Positions 26,070-34,554 are shown, numbered from the stretch's first letter. The stretch: 64,000 nucleotides of DNA from Vibrio penaeicida (GCF_019977755.1 NZ_AP025146.1:1-64000); one strand, 5' to 3'. Numbers and translations: made by a program. The notes: generated by a model not told the origin, from the sequence alone.

Positions 26070-26411
26070 GTGACGAACCAAGAGAGATTAGAAGTAGAAC
26101 GTCTTAACAGAATGGATAGAACGCTAGGGCTATGGAATGGAGTTTTTTGCATAACTTCAATCATTGGCGCCGCGGTGTTCATAACACATTTAATGGAGTT
26201 ATGGATGCCTATGGTTCTTGAGATTTCAGTACAAGATTACGGCCACGTTCAGGAATTAAACTCATGTTATTCGAGGCAGGCAATAACAAATGCCCTTAAA
26301 GACAACCGTATTACTTACTTCGAGTTTGTTGAACTCGGTTCAAAGGAATTGCACACGATAAAGTCAGAAATAATCGAAAAATCAATGCACTGTAAAGGTA
26401 AGCTGCAATGA
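26070..26411 (+). CDS. Tandem paralogue 3, single-pass membrane protein
   Basis: 113 aa from a GTG with a strong AGGAGGA site nine bases upstream. Helix GVFCITSIIGAAVFITHL, then VQDYGHVQELNSCY, KDNRITYFEFVEL and a final MHC. It ends in an ATGA overlap with the next gene. Confidence 0.65.
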   Translation: MTNQERLEVERLNRMDRTLGLWNGVFCITSIIGAAVFITHLMELWMPMVLEISVQDYGHVQELNSCYSRQAITNALKDNRITYFEFVELGSKELHTIKSEIIEKSMHCKGKLQ

Positions 26412-26746
26412 AGACTGAAATAGAATTTGCTCGCTCAAATGTACGTGATACATGGGCAATGCTGAGAATAACTATCCTCTTAACGGCTATTTTCTCGGTA
26501 AGCGGCATTGTCGGTTTCACACAAACTGAAATCAGTCTGCGAACATATCAATCAATCGCAAAAGCTGTGGAGCCGATACAGTGTCTCCCACAAAGCATCG
26601 AAGACACATTACAAGACTACCGCATTTCCCAGTTTGAATACTTCAGAATTAAGAAAGAGGTAGAGGACCTTCTAAAAGTCGGTCTCAATGCGAATAACAT
26701 TACCTCTAGTTGTCCGACCCCGTCACAAGTTAAGGAGGCACTTTGA
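26408..26746 (+). CDS. Tandem paralogue 4, single-pass membrane protein
   Basis: 112 aa. Helix LRITILLTAIFSVSGIVGF, then LRTYQSIAKAVEPIQC, QDYRISQFEYFRI and SSCPTPS. It is the most diverged of the four in its ITYFE core (ISQFE). Its stop overlaps the TTG start of the next gene. Confidence 0.65.
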   Translation: MKTEIEFARSNVRDTWAMLRITILLTAIFSVSGIVGFTQTEISLRTYQSIAKAVEPIQCLPQSIEDTLQDYRISQFEYFRIKKEVEDLLKVGLNANNITSSCPTPSQVKEAL

Positions 26747-27474
26747 CAAACCAAGCAAAAAGAGAGTTATTCACTAAACGAGAAGGTCTCAATTTAATTG
26801 AGAGCATAGGCGGATTATTTCCAAACTGGAACCTTTGCGATCAGATTAATCTATACCCACTGCTCACCAAATCGCAGCTCGTAAACTATACATCGGTAGT
26901 CAATAAACACGAGGCCATAAGCTTTCAACTGCCAGCTAGATTCATTTCAGAACAGGGAGTGGAACGAGATGTGTCATTACTTGTCCATTTCTACAAATTT
27001 GACATCAGTACATCACGCTATCTTGTTAACCTGAGTTACACGAACCCATTCAACAACACCGAAGTAAGCGTTAGTAAGTACCAATATGTATTACAGACTT
27101 TGCCTCAATTAATACCCGATATGCTTTCTGATCTAGAAGAAAAAATCGGTAAGAAGATTGAGCTCTCAACCATCAGCCGCGATATCAGAGCAGACCACTT
27201 AACAGCGTTACGGATTTATTCAAAACGGTTAATCATTTACCGTGTAGGGGATAAGAACCTAGACATCTTAGGCAATGTTAAAGCTAATTCAGCTCTCTCT
27301 CTTCATGAAATACTGGAAAAGGTAGAAGAGGTAAAATGCACTCTTGTTGAAAAATACAAAGGTGACAAGCTCCATAGCAAACATGCTATTGAGTACATCA
27401 CGAAAGAACTAACCCCATTCTTGGAAGAGATAGACCTTAACCAATTCAATTTCCCATTCATACCTCAAGACTAA
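26743..27474 (+). CDS. Hypothetical 243-aa protein ending the transporter operon
   Basis: Not recognised. A TTG start at 26743 is supported by AAGGAGG five bases upstream and by overlap with the previous stop. The protein is soluble, with a beta-rich first half (VSLLVHFYKFDISTSRYLV) and a helical C-terminal half. No signal peptide, so it is cytoplasmic, unlike the four membrane paralogues before it. Confidence 0.6.
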   Translation: MTNQAKRELFTKREGLNLIESIGGLFPNWNLCDQINLYPLLTKSQLVNYTSVVNKHEAISFQLPARFISEQGVERDVSLLVHFYKFDISTSRYLVNLSYTNPFNNTEVSVSKYQYVLQTLPQLIPDMLSDLEEKIGKKIELSTISRDIRADHLTALRIYSKRLIIYRVGDKNLDILGNVKANSALSLHEILEKVEEVKCTLVEKYKGDKLHSKHAIEYITKELTPFLEEIDLNQFNFPFIPQD

Positions 27475-27511
27475 TCTTTCTCCTTGAGTGTTACGTGGTA
27501 ACGCAGGGTGG

Positions 27512-28051
27512 TTATCTCAGTAACATGATCTCGTCTAAAGCTTGCTCAAATTCTTTAGCTTGCGTTACAGATTTAATAAATAACGGTAAGAAAGTAAATG
27601 AAGGCTGATAGTTCATGCCATTTTCCTTTATGACAAGATTAGAGGCCCGCATTTGATTATAGGTTTTCAGCATTGCTGTGACCGTTCTAGTCGTGATGCC
27701 AAATTTTGAAGCAATACTCTTTCGAGCCAATTTACCACGAAGCTGAATTTCACACTCCAAGAAGCTCAAAATCGGGGATTGATGCTCATGCAACAATTCG
27801 ATATTGGCAATGAATCGCTCAGCGTCCTGAACACTTAGGTTTTTATTGAGGGGTGCCAAATCATTAAGTAGCCAGGTATGGGTCTTGCGACAATAATTAA
27901 TCGTAGAAGGGTAGAGCTTATTGAAAGCACCAATTTCTTTCCCTGCCGTTTTCTTGGTTACTCCAAACACTTTGACGATATCAAAAGCGTTTATTCTTCC
28001 TTTCACAACCAGTCTAGATTCGATGTAAGTGTTCAAGCCTAGCAACTTCAT
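27512..28051 (-). CDS. Putative two-HTH transcriptional regulator
   Basis: 179 aa. A first winged-helix segment (KGRINAFDIVKVFGVTKKTA, residues about 17-46) resembles the N-terminal HTH of WYL-type regulators such as CapW/BrxR, but no WYL domain follows. A second HTH (KLARKSIASKFGITTRTVTA) lies at about 107-127. The start at 28051 is 43 bases after a TTTTCGCTTATTAG element; an upstream start would run through that element and a terminator. The dyad at its own promoter suggests autoregulation, and it is a candidate regulator of the plasmid-wide element. Confidence 0.65.
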   Translation of the reverse strand: MKLLGLNTYIESRLVVKGRINAFDIVKVFGVTKKTAGKEIGAFNKLYPSTINYCRKTHTWLLNDLAPLNKNLSVQDAERFIANIELLHEHQSPILSFLECEIQLRGKLARKSIASKFGITTRTVTAMLKTYNQMRASNLVIKENGMNYQPSFTFLPLFIKSVTQAKEFEQALDEIMLLR

Positions 28052-28056
28052 TCCAA

Positions 28057-28094
28057 TTTTCCCTATCAGTACGTTCAGTACTAATAAGCGAAAA
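28057..28094 (-). promoter_or_regulatory. Dyad operator before the regulator gene
   Basis: On the minus strand TTTTCGCTTATTAGTAC, 5 bases, then GTACTGATAGGGAAAA. The arms match at most positions, and GTAC and the outer TTTT/AAAA are exact. The dyad covers the region between the promoter-like element and the ribosome site. Confidence 0.7.
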
Positions 28095-28137
28095 CAGTTG
28101 TTGAGAAACACTAACGTTAAGTCATTGAATTTAATGC

Positions 28138-28176
28138 AAAAAAATATCGCACCCATTTTACTGAATGCGATATCCC
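28138..28176 (-). terminator. Terminator after the rctB-like gene
   Basis: On the minus strand ATATCGCA, 14-base loop, TGCGATAT followed by seven Ts. It lies 50 bases past the initiator stop codon and separates it from the regulator gene. Confidence 0.85.
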
Positions 28177-28224
28177 AAAATTTTCGTTATGAAATCTTAG
28201 TTAGATTGGAGTCTTCTTATGTTC

Positions 28225-30225
28225 TTAAAGTGGTTCTTCATCGTACAAACTAGGGTCTTTATCCAAAAGATCTGAATAGACCTGCGCCGCAACGTATTCA
28301 AGATTACCTTCGCACCACTTCTTAATGTTATTTAAGCGATACGATTTAACGGAGTCGAGCAATTCTTGTACGGTCAGGTTCATATTAAAGTTGATCGCAA
28401 TGTACTCCTTCAATTGAAAGAACAGCTGTTCATCAACAACGAGGGAACCATAGCTAACCATCTTGAGCTCTTTTTGAAGTTTCAGCAAAGTAGCCATTGC
28501 TATATCTTCTTCAACATCGATGTACATAGACATGATATGGCTTATCTTCTCTAAGTGGTCAGTAGAATCATAAGCGCTAAGCAAGTACTCTCCGCCACCT
28601 ATGGTGAACTTTTTATAAAGAGCAGAGCGTCTGGTCGATGCAATGATAAAGTCGCGTTTTAGATCATTGGTGAAGACCTTGATTTTGCTATTTTGAATCG
28701 TAGATTTTACGGTTTCCTGATTACCATAGATTGGGTTAGGTAAAGTAGGGGCATTTAAGTCACCTTTACTCTCATCATATTTGGCCCCGGTCAGCTGAAT
28801 CATCTCTTCAGGATCAACAACAACATATACCAATTTCTCACCATCTGGATTTGTTCCAAATCTTAGGTGATAGCCACATAAGTTATATTGAAAGCTAGAA
28901 TCATTAACTAAATTTGAATGTTCATCAAACTTATAAAGCCTATCTAGATCTTTAAGCAGCTCTCTTTGCAATTGAGCAGCTGAACCCATGTAAAACATCT
29001 TCTCTTTAACTGTTTCAAGCAGAAGTGAGTCCTTTTCAACTCTCTCTCGGCGTAGGGTTAAGTAAAATAGGAAGGTCAACGGATTGCCAATAGCAATTTT
29101 AGATGGAATACCAAACAGTAGTTTTAAATCGGAAAGCTCAGTGATGATTGTTTGGTGTAACGTAATAATAAACAGTGAAGGTTTAGTTGTTAGGTTACCA
29201 TTATTATCATACTTTGGAGCAATAGAGGCATTTGTCTCTAGACCAACAATGTATTGAAAGTCTTTAGTTTTAAAAGCCTTAGATCTGTTATCAAGTGTTT
29301 GGCCTAAAAGATCTGACCAATTATAAATCGTTTCACGAAGCTCCAAGATGCTACGGTAGATAGAACTTCTCATCGGCCCACTGTCAGTGACACCAAGAAT
29401 GTTCATTAAATGCACCATCTTAATCGGGACAGAGATCTCCTGAAAAGCTTTCTCATACCTTTTGGTTCTTAACATTTTTGCATTAAAAGCAATAGCTAGA
29501 TTAAGAATTGCATTGAGTACCTGAAACGCAAATTGAGTAGTAATTTGGGTATGAGCTCGCGCATCGATTTCATACTTGGCAGTTACGTTGTTACCAGATC
29601 TATGAGTAAAGACTCTCTTATCAGATCGTTTTCCGACAGCTGTTTTTGGAGCAAGGGCTAAAAACTCAACTGGTATTACTTTATCGTGGTAGTACCAGCC
29701 TGTTGGCATCATATGTTGTTGAACTTCGACATCTTCATGACTAAGTTTGTGTTTTGATAGAAGAGAAGTGACACTTTCACGTGAGCTTTTATCATTAGAA
29801 TTTTTGCTTGTATCTAGCTTTAGAGAAGATGCTGAAATTGCCAAGAGTTCTGGAGTACTAAACTCATACACAGTGATACTATGTTCATTGGTGCCATTAT
29901 AAGAACATGGAATACTTTTCAATATGCCTTTGTTCAGAAAGTCAGCAACGTAAGCTCTCAAAGAGGCTGGTGGCGTTTTATAAAGCTTGGTTATTTCATC
30001 AAAAAGAACAGTGTTAGCAACAGACTTATTGATGTGCTTAGCTGATGCTGACAATAAATAGTGAAGAACTATCTTAGCTTTTGGGGCAAGTTTAAGTTTA
30101 GCTTCGTACTGGTCAATGACGGTTAAGAGATCTACCTCATGACCTAAGTAGTGGATGAAAGACTTCTTTCGTTTAACGGATTGTATTTCATTTAGATCAA
30201 TTAGATCCACTAACTCAATTGTCAT
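28225..30225 (-). CDS. RctB-family replication initiator
   Basis: About 666 aa, close to RctB (658 aa), initiator of Vibrio chromosome 2. Segments I recognise from RctB include DSGPMRSSIYRSI (RctB DSGPARDSIRDSI), NLCGYHLRFG (NLWGYHLTIK) and APTLPNPIYGN (APTLPNPLRNE), in the same order. RctB has several winged-helix domains that bind GATC-containing iterons and longer regulatory repeats, and both repeat kinds lie directly upstream here. The start is uncertain: ATG at 30225, or a GTG at 30267 whose context (ATGATCGGTG) overlaps a half iteron. Confidence 0.87.
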   Translation of the reverse strand: MTIELVDLIDLNEIQSVKRKKSFIHYLGHEVDLLTVIDQYEAKLKLAPKAKIVLHYLLSASAKHINKSVANTVLFDEITKLYKTPPASLRAYVADFLNKGILKSIPCSYNGTNEHSITVYEFSTPELLAISASSLKLDTSKNSNDKSSRESVTSLLSKHKLSHEDVEVQQHMMPTGWYYHDKVIPVEFLALAPKTAVGKRSDKRVFTHRSGNNVTAKYEIDARAHTQITTQFAFQVLNAILNLAIAFNAKMLRTKRYEKAFQEISVPIKMVHLMNILGVTDSGPMRSSIYRSILELRETIYNWSDLLGQTLDNRSKAFKTKDFQYIVGLETNASIAPKYDNNGNLTTKPSLFIITLHQTIITELSDLKLLFGIPSKIAIGNPLTFLFYLTLRRERVEKDSLLLETVKEKMFYMGSAAQLQRELLKDLDRLYKFDEHSNLVNDSSFQYNLCGYHLRFGTNPDGEKLVYVVVDPEEMIQLTGAKYDESKGDLNAPTLPNPIYGNQETVKSTIQNSKIKVFTNDLKRDFIIASTRRSALYKKFTIGGGEYLLSAYDSTDHLEKISHIMSMYIDVEEDIAMATLLKLQKELKMVSYGSLVVDEQLFFQLKEYIAINFNMNLTVQELLDSVKSYRLNNIKKWCEGNLEYVAAQVYSDLLDKDPSLYDEEPL

Positions 30226-30558
30226 CAGTCCATCACTGTTAGGTTCGTATGTTATGAATACTATCACCGATCATAAAATTTTCAACTTCCAGTTGGTGAG
30301 CTTGAAGAACGGATCGTCTAATAATCTTTAAACTATGTTTTATTTTTGTTTTTTAGATGATTAGAGATGATATTCATTGATATACGGTCATGGGATTGAG
30401 AAGTTAAGGATTGAAGTCTGTATGATCTTACACTTCAAAGCAGCCATGGATTATCTCCTGTAAGTCATTGCTTTCTATTGGTTAAGCATAATGCTGATAT
30501 GATCGTACGGTCTCGGGATTGATGGATAGCTGCAATGTATAGTTTTAGTCACGTTTTA

Positions 30559-30657
30559 ATGATCTTACGAGTGGTTAGATACGATCTTACGGGACACCTC
30601 AGAAGATCTTACGCTTGGGTATATTTGATCTTACGATTGCGTGCTTATGATCTTACG
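30559..30657 (+). repeat. Five phased iterons ATGATCTTACG
   Basis: Copies start at 30559, 30581, 30603, 30625 and 30647, exactly 22 bp apart (two helical turns), with core GATCTTACG in all. Looser copies lie at 30422, 30499 and 30714. Each contains a Dam GATC site, as in RctB iterons. Likely the initiator array. Confidence 0.88.
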
Positions 30658-30812
30658 GTTGTTTTCAACAGGTTATACGCAAAATCATAGGTTAGGCACA
30701 GGTTGTTCAATTAATGATCTTACAATTCAATCAAGGTTGCCAATTTAAAAGTTCAAATAAAACAGTCACTTAAATTGACTTTCATCGTTGATCATTCACT
30801 TGTTTTAAAAAA

Positions 30813-30828
30813 TGTGATTTAGATCACC
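30813..30828. promoter_or_regulatory. CRP-like site TGTGATTTAGATCACC
   Basis: Near-consensus CRP site (TGTGA-N6-TCAC) inside the origin, between the phased iterons and the 46-bp repeats. It also holds a GATC. Might link replication to carbon status. Confidence 0.5.
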
Positions 30829-31063
30829 TATGAGGCTTATTCAGAGTGTCTAAGTTTCTTTGTATAAATGCCACTTGGAGGTGTTTAGTGCAATGGGCAT
30901 CTATCTTTTAGTTTCATCGCTGATTAAACCGTGATTTGAGTCGAGTTTTTCTAGCGTATCTAAATCACTGTGTTTGCTACGTTTTTATTTGTGCTGTCTA
31001 GCCCTTATTCTATGGGTGTTTGTTCCGTAAATTTAGGTAGGTCAGTCTAGCGTATGCCGCTTC

Positions 31064-31228
31064 TTAGTTGATAGCTGACAATTCATACAAGACATCCTTA
31101 CCAGCTATAGTTTCTTGGTCAAAATGAACCGAAGGATCATATCTCATTCCATGCCTGTCAGTTCCGTTAATAGTAAAGACCTGAACTAGCGTATGAAATT
31201 TAAACAGAATTTTTGCATTTACGCTCAT
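31064..31228 (-). CDS. Doubtful 54-aa ORF inside the origin
   Basis: Begins MSVNAKILFKFHTLVQV with AGAAG seven bases upstream and spans one 46-bp repeat. No family recognised. Vibrio ori2 has the rctA transcript at a similar place, which acts as DNA rather than protein; this frame may likewise be non-coding. Confidence 0.25.
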   Translation of the reverse strand: MSVNAKILFKFHTLVQVFTINGTDRHGMRYDPSVHFDQETIAGKDVLYELSAIN

Positions 31229-31397
31229 GTTTATCTTCTTTCGATTGGCAATAAGTATCAATTACCTCCACTTTGCTCAAATTTGAAGCATCCCTAGCCA
31301 ATTTCTTCATGCCTGTTGTTTCCGTAACCTTAGAAATTGCTTTCTAGCGTATTGTAGAGTTGTACTGGCCTGCCGGGACGTTCTGAAGAGGTTACCC

Positions 31398-31900
31398 GTT
31401 AAATCAACCGTAAGATCAAAACAAATGGGCTGTTAAGGTTCCATGCCTGTGACTCCAGTAATTTTGATTTCTTGTTTATAGCGATAGCTTTTTAACCAAA
31501 TATTCATCGCTGATTCGTCCGTAAATTTGGCCGTTAATTCCTAGCATAAGAATGAATATCTAATTGGTGAGCAATTTCAATGCGTCAGATCATCCGTAAG
31601 ATCATATCTTGTGATGAAATTTTCATGCCTGTAAGTTCCGTTACTGAGCTTTGAGTTTTATAGCGTATGAAATTTAGTCAACAGATCCGGTTCCATGTCA
31701 TATATTGCTCTTATGGAAAGAGAATTTGAGCAAATTTAGACTGTAAGCATGTAAGAAAATGGCCACTGGCGCGATATTGCTCATCATGACTCCATTAACC
31801 GTAAGATCTTATCCTTTATTTGTTCGCTAGGTATTCGTATCGATCTTACGGTTGGGTGCATGTTTGTGTCTTTATCAATCGATCATCCAACCGTAAGATC
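31398..31900. repeat. Dispersed iterons among the long repeats
   Basis: Single GATCTTACGG cores: reverse at 31398-31407, 31594-31603, 31799-31808 and 31891-31900, forward at 31841-31850. All but one are opposite in direction to the phased array, which would suit handcuffing or a second initiator-binding cluster. Confidence 0.75.
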
Positions 31901-32074
31901 GTTAGTTTTTGGTGCTAATCTCATCGCTGTTTGTTCTGTATATTTCAAATGAATATTCTAGCGATACAGTAAGGTACTGATATTATTGAGTTTACGTTTT
32001 TGTTCTAGGGTTGGAGGTCATGCCTGTAAAGACCGTTAGTTTTGAGAGTTTTCAATAGCGTATAACCGCTATGA

Positions 32075-33739
32075 CTAGCCAAGCATTGATGAGAAAAGCA
32101 TGCCTTGTTGCGGGATATTCTTAGCTCGGTAGTTGAGAATCCTCAATGCCTCAAAGCGTAATTCCTTACTGTGCATGGAAGCAACGTTCACGAAAGGTAA
32201 AAATCGCTCCCAACGTTTCACCTTTAGTGCTTCGAGTATTGCTGTAGCTACAGCTTTATCACTTACGAATATTGCCAATTTTTCCAATTGCGTCCCATTG
32301 AGCTGACTCATAGCTGCATCGACTACATGCTCGCCTAAAATCACGCTTAACTTAAAAGCAAACTCCTCGGGTTTTTTGCCCATATCTTGGTAGAAATCAC
32401 GGGTTACTAACCCTGCTCGTTGTGGGTGGTGTAACTCCGAATGCAAGTTATGGTTTTGAAATGTGGAACTTGATAGCACCTTGGCGCGCTTATCTGCTTC
32501 TTTAATGTGTGGTTTAAGTCTCTCTGCAGCCCGACCCTTTTTACCATCTTTAGTCTGGTAGTATCCGAATACAGACACTGTTCTTCCTGCGTCTAGTGAA
32601 CATTTCACATTATAGATTTGAGAGAGCATCAGTCTGGGCTTTAACTTAGAACTCGCACTAAACTCCGACATTCCCAAAAAATGAACCGCTTTGAAAGCTG
32701 GACGCTGTTTGCCGTTAAGACTCACTTTGAGACGAAATAAAGACTCGATTTTGTCTAGTGATAGCCTCAGATCTGCATTTTTGTTTTGGAGGCAGGGAAC
32801 ACCAAGAACGATGTTCTTGTGGCAGTTGAGCAGCTCCACAAGTTCTTTGATGATTTCAAATGGGTAAGTTTTGTGGATTGGCAATATCAATTTACAACGG
32901 CTCAAAAGAAAGAGAATGCTTTGTCGGTTTTGCCTTATCAGTTTAATTGCATGACTGGGATTGAATGGACTGTCTGGGATCACTAAGGTGATATTCTTTG
33001 CTGTTTTTTGAGTCACATTACGGATGATTTTTTCGTACTCTTCAAACACAAATCCAGTATCGACATCTTGCCCAACTGCGAGCTTTGAAACTATGCCATT
33101 GTCGATGAATACCGGTACCGATTCAGCGTACTTCAATATCGCATGCAACAGGTCGAGATTCTTTTTGGTGTTGACATAATGCAATGAGACTCCTACGGGA
33201 TTCGCATGTTGACAGTATGCTAGCTCTTCAACATTTGACACCCCACTTCGATAAATTCGGTAAGGGTAGGGGGTGGAGTGCATACTCACCAGAACGCGCT
33301 TTAAGGCCTCGGTTAAGGAACTATCTTCGCGCTCGCTAAAGACGTAATATTTTCGAAACTTGCTCAAGTAAGCTTTAAATCGGCCTTTTGGAAAGCATGC
33401 TTCAAGTATATTGAGCTGCTTTTTAGCTAGAAAAATGTAGATGTCTCTATCGGTGTCTATCAGCTTTTCAAGGTCATTGGCGATCGCAGTTTTATGCGCC
33501 TTTAGGTATTTTCGAATGGCTGCTTTGTCGTCTGGTATCTCGCTGAAATCTGACGGCATAATGTTCAGGGAGTTACGAAGAAGCCCGTACTTACCAGACA
33601 ACACCAATACTTGCGCCTTGGCCTTGTTAGTCGATATCTCATCGAAAACGGTTCTGTGAGTAGGGCTACCCTCATCAAAACCACCAATCAGTAGGATTGG
33701 TGGCTTTGGCGCGTAATCAGTGGGGGTCAATGAAAGCAT
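32075..33739 (-). CDS. TGT/DpdA-like transglycosylase with DUF6884-like N-terminus
   Basis: About 554 aa. The N-terminal ~130 residues (ILLIGGFDEGSPTH; VLVLSGKYGLL; DIYIFLAKKQ) resemble the DUF6884-type module seen with DpdA. The centre resembles tRNA-guanine transglycosylase barrels: VPVFIDNGIVSKL, ITLVIPDSPFNPS, NIVLGVPCLQ, AVHFLGMSEFS and CSLDAGRTVSVFG. DpdA enzymes put 7-deazaguanines into DNA. No preQ0 synthesis genes are in the window. The start at 33739 fits a TTGTCGG element 59 bases away; starts at 33745, 33772 and 33802 are possible. Confidence 0.55.
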   Translation of the reverse strand: MLSLTPTDYAPKPPILLIGGFDEGSPTHRTVFDEISTNKAKAQVLVLSGKYGLLRNSLNIMPSDFSEIPDDKAAIRKYLKAHKTAIANDLEKLIDTDRDIYIFLAKKQLNILEACFPKGRFKAYLSKFRKYYVFSEREDSSLTEALKRVLVSMHSTPYPYRIYRSGVSNVEELAYCQHANPVGVSLHYVNTKKNLDLLHAILKYAESVPVFIDNGIVSKLAVGQDVDTGFVFEEYEKIIRNVTQKTAKNITLVIPDSPFNPSHAIKLIRQNRQSILFLLSRCKLILPIHKTYPFEIIKELVELLNCHKNIVLGVPCLQNKNADLRLSLDKIESLFRLKVSLNGKQRPAFKAVHFLGMSEFSASSKLKPRLMLSQIYNVKCSLDAGRTVSVFGYYQTKDGKKGRAAERLKPHIKEADKRAKVLSSSTFQNHNLHSELHHPQRAGLVTRDFYQDMGKKPEEFAFKLSVILGEHVVDAAMSQLNGTQLEKLAIFVSDKAVATAILEALKVKRWERFLPFVNVASMHSKELRFEALRILNYRAKNIPQQGMLFSSMLG

Positions 33740-33791
33740 AATCATTACAAGCGTGTTGTTGAATACACTCATTTCAAAACATAAAGTCTTC

Positions 33792-33798
33792 CCGACAA
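33792..33798 (-). promoter_or_regulatory. TTGTCGG element before the TGT-like gene
   Basis: 59 bases before the ATG at 33739; ACTTTATGTTTTG follows. If the gene really began at 33802 this element would be inside it. Confidence 0.45.
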
Positions 33799-33826
33799 GC
33801 ACATTGCTGATAGCTAATCTCTCGAA

Positions 33827-34510
33827 TCAGAGATACTTCATTATTGGTAAAAGGGACACGAGCAATGAACCCAGAAAGATTGGAAAATGCAATACAACTG
33901 GTTCGTACTTCATCATGCGGCGGAAAAGACAAAATAGACTGATTGAAAACATGGCGATAAATCCAAGTTTTTCAATCACGCTATGCACGATGAAGTTAGA
34001 CAATTGCTTATCAAATAGCGCTAATTGGATATCTGCTACCGGCTTAAAAGAAGGGTTAATTGTCCGGTCGCTATCTTGGATGATACTCAACTCCCATGCC
34101 TTTATTTCCTCTTGGATTATTGGTAAGTCATCAAGTCTTTTTTGCATAAGCGACAGTTCGTAATAAGGGTACTTTAAGTCTGAATTTACTTTCCCCTTTG
34201 AATACCCATAGAGCTCAAGGGCATCTGATTTGGGTGTTAATGTGGCGAGTAGGTCATATGAGTTTTCGTTGCGATTTCGTACTTCAACTGAAATCCACGC
34301 TGTTGAGGTATGGCTTTTAATTTTTGAAACGGACTCGGCTATCTCATAGTCGTCTGAAATGAGCATAAAACATCGAGAAGAAAGCAACACGAGCACCGAA
34401 GCGGCTATTAAGGCCCAGCTCAGTTTCTGCCTGAATCTGAATCCAATCATTCTAAGTAACACAGCTTTGAATCGGCGAGTCATGTTGTGAGGTGATCTGA
34501 TAGTTCTCAT
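33827..34510 (-). CDS. Membrane protein with a large periplasmic loop
   Basis: 227 aa with one helix near the N-terminus (WALIAASVLVLLSSRCFML), about 110 polar residues, and one or two helices at the C-terminus (LGFIAMFSISLFCLF; FPIFLGSLLVSLL). This layout recalls Wzz-like or sensor proteins, but no motif fixes it. The start is 44 bases after a TTTCGCTTATTAG element. Confidence 0.6.
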   Translation of the reverse strand: MRTIRSPHNMTRRFKAVLLRMIGFRFRQKLSWALIAASVLVLLSSRCFMLISDDYEIAESVSKIKSHTSTAWISVEVRNRNENSYDLLATLTPKSDALELYGYSKGKVNSDLKYPYYELSLMQKRLDDLPIIQEEIKAWELSIIQDSDRTINPSFKPVADIQLALFDKQLSNFIVHSVIEKLGFIAMFSISLFCLFRRMMKYEPVVLHFPIFLGSLLVSLLPIMKYL

Positions 34511-34543
34511 CGTGGTTTGGTTCCTTGAGGGTGAATTACACCT

Positions 34544-34554
34544 AATAAGCGAAA
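34544..34554 (-). promoter_or_regulatory. TTTCGCTTATTAG element before 34510 gene
   Basis: 44 bases before the ATG; TGTAATTC follows. It lies back to back with the rightward copy at 34575. Confidence 0.6.

Larger units (their letters stand above)
30915..32064 (+). repeat. Nine ~46-bp bipartite repeats
   Basis: Units begin CATGCCTG or CATCGCTG, carry TCCGTNA about 12 bases in, and end CTAGCGTATG or TAGCGATA. Approximate spans: 30915-30960, 31010-31056, 31150-31195, 31308-31354, 31442-31487, 31505-31550, 31624-31670, 31922-31966 and 32019-32064. All face the same way; spacing is irregular. By analogy with the 39-mers that RctB binds to limit replication they may be negative control sites. Confidence 0.85.
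30268..32074. other. Replication origin region (ori2-like)
   Basis: About 1.8 kb with almost no coding capacity between the initiator gene and the TGT-like gene. It holds GATC iterons on both strands, nine ~46-bp repeats, a CRP-like site and AT-rich stretches. The make-up (initiator, phased Dam-site iterons, longer regulatory repeats) mirrors Vibrio ori2. A possible DnaA box (TTATACGCA near 30673, one mismatch) is weak. Confidence 0.8.

Noticed and set aside
28051..28156. N-terminal extension of the two-HTH regulator
   Set aside because: It would include the operator dyad and the terminator of the initiator gene; the ATG at 28051 has AGGG and the right element spacing.
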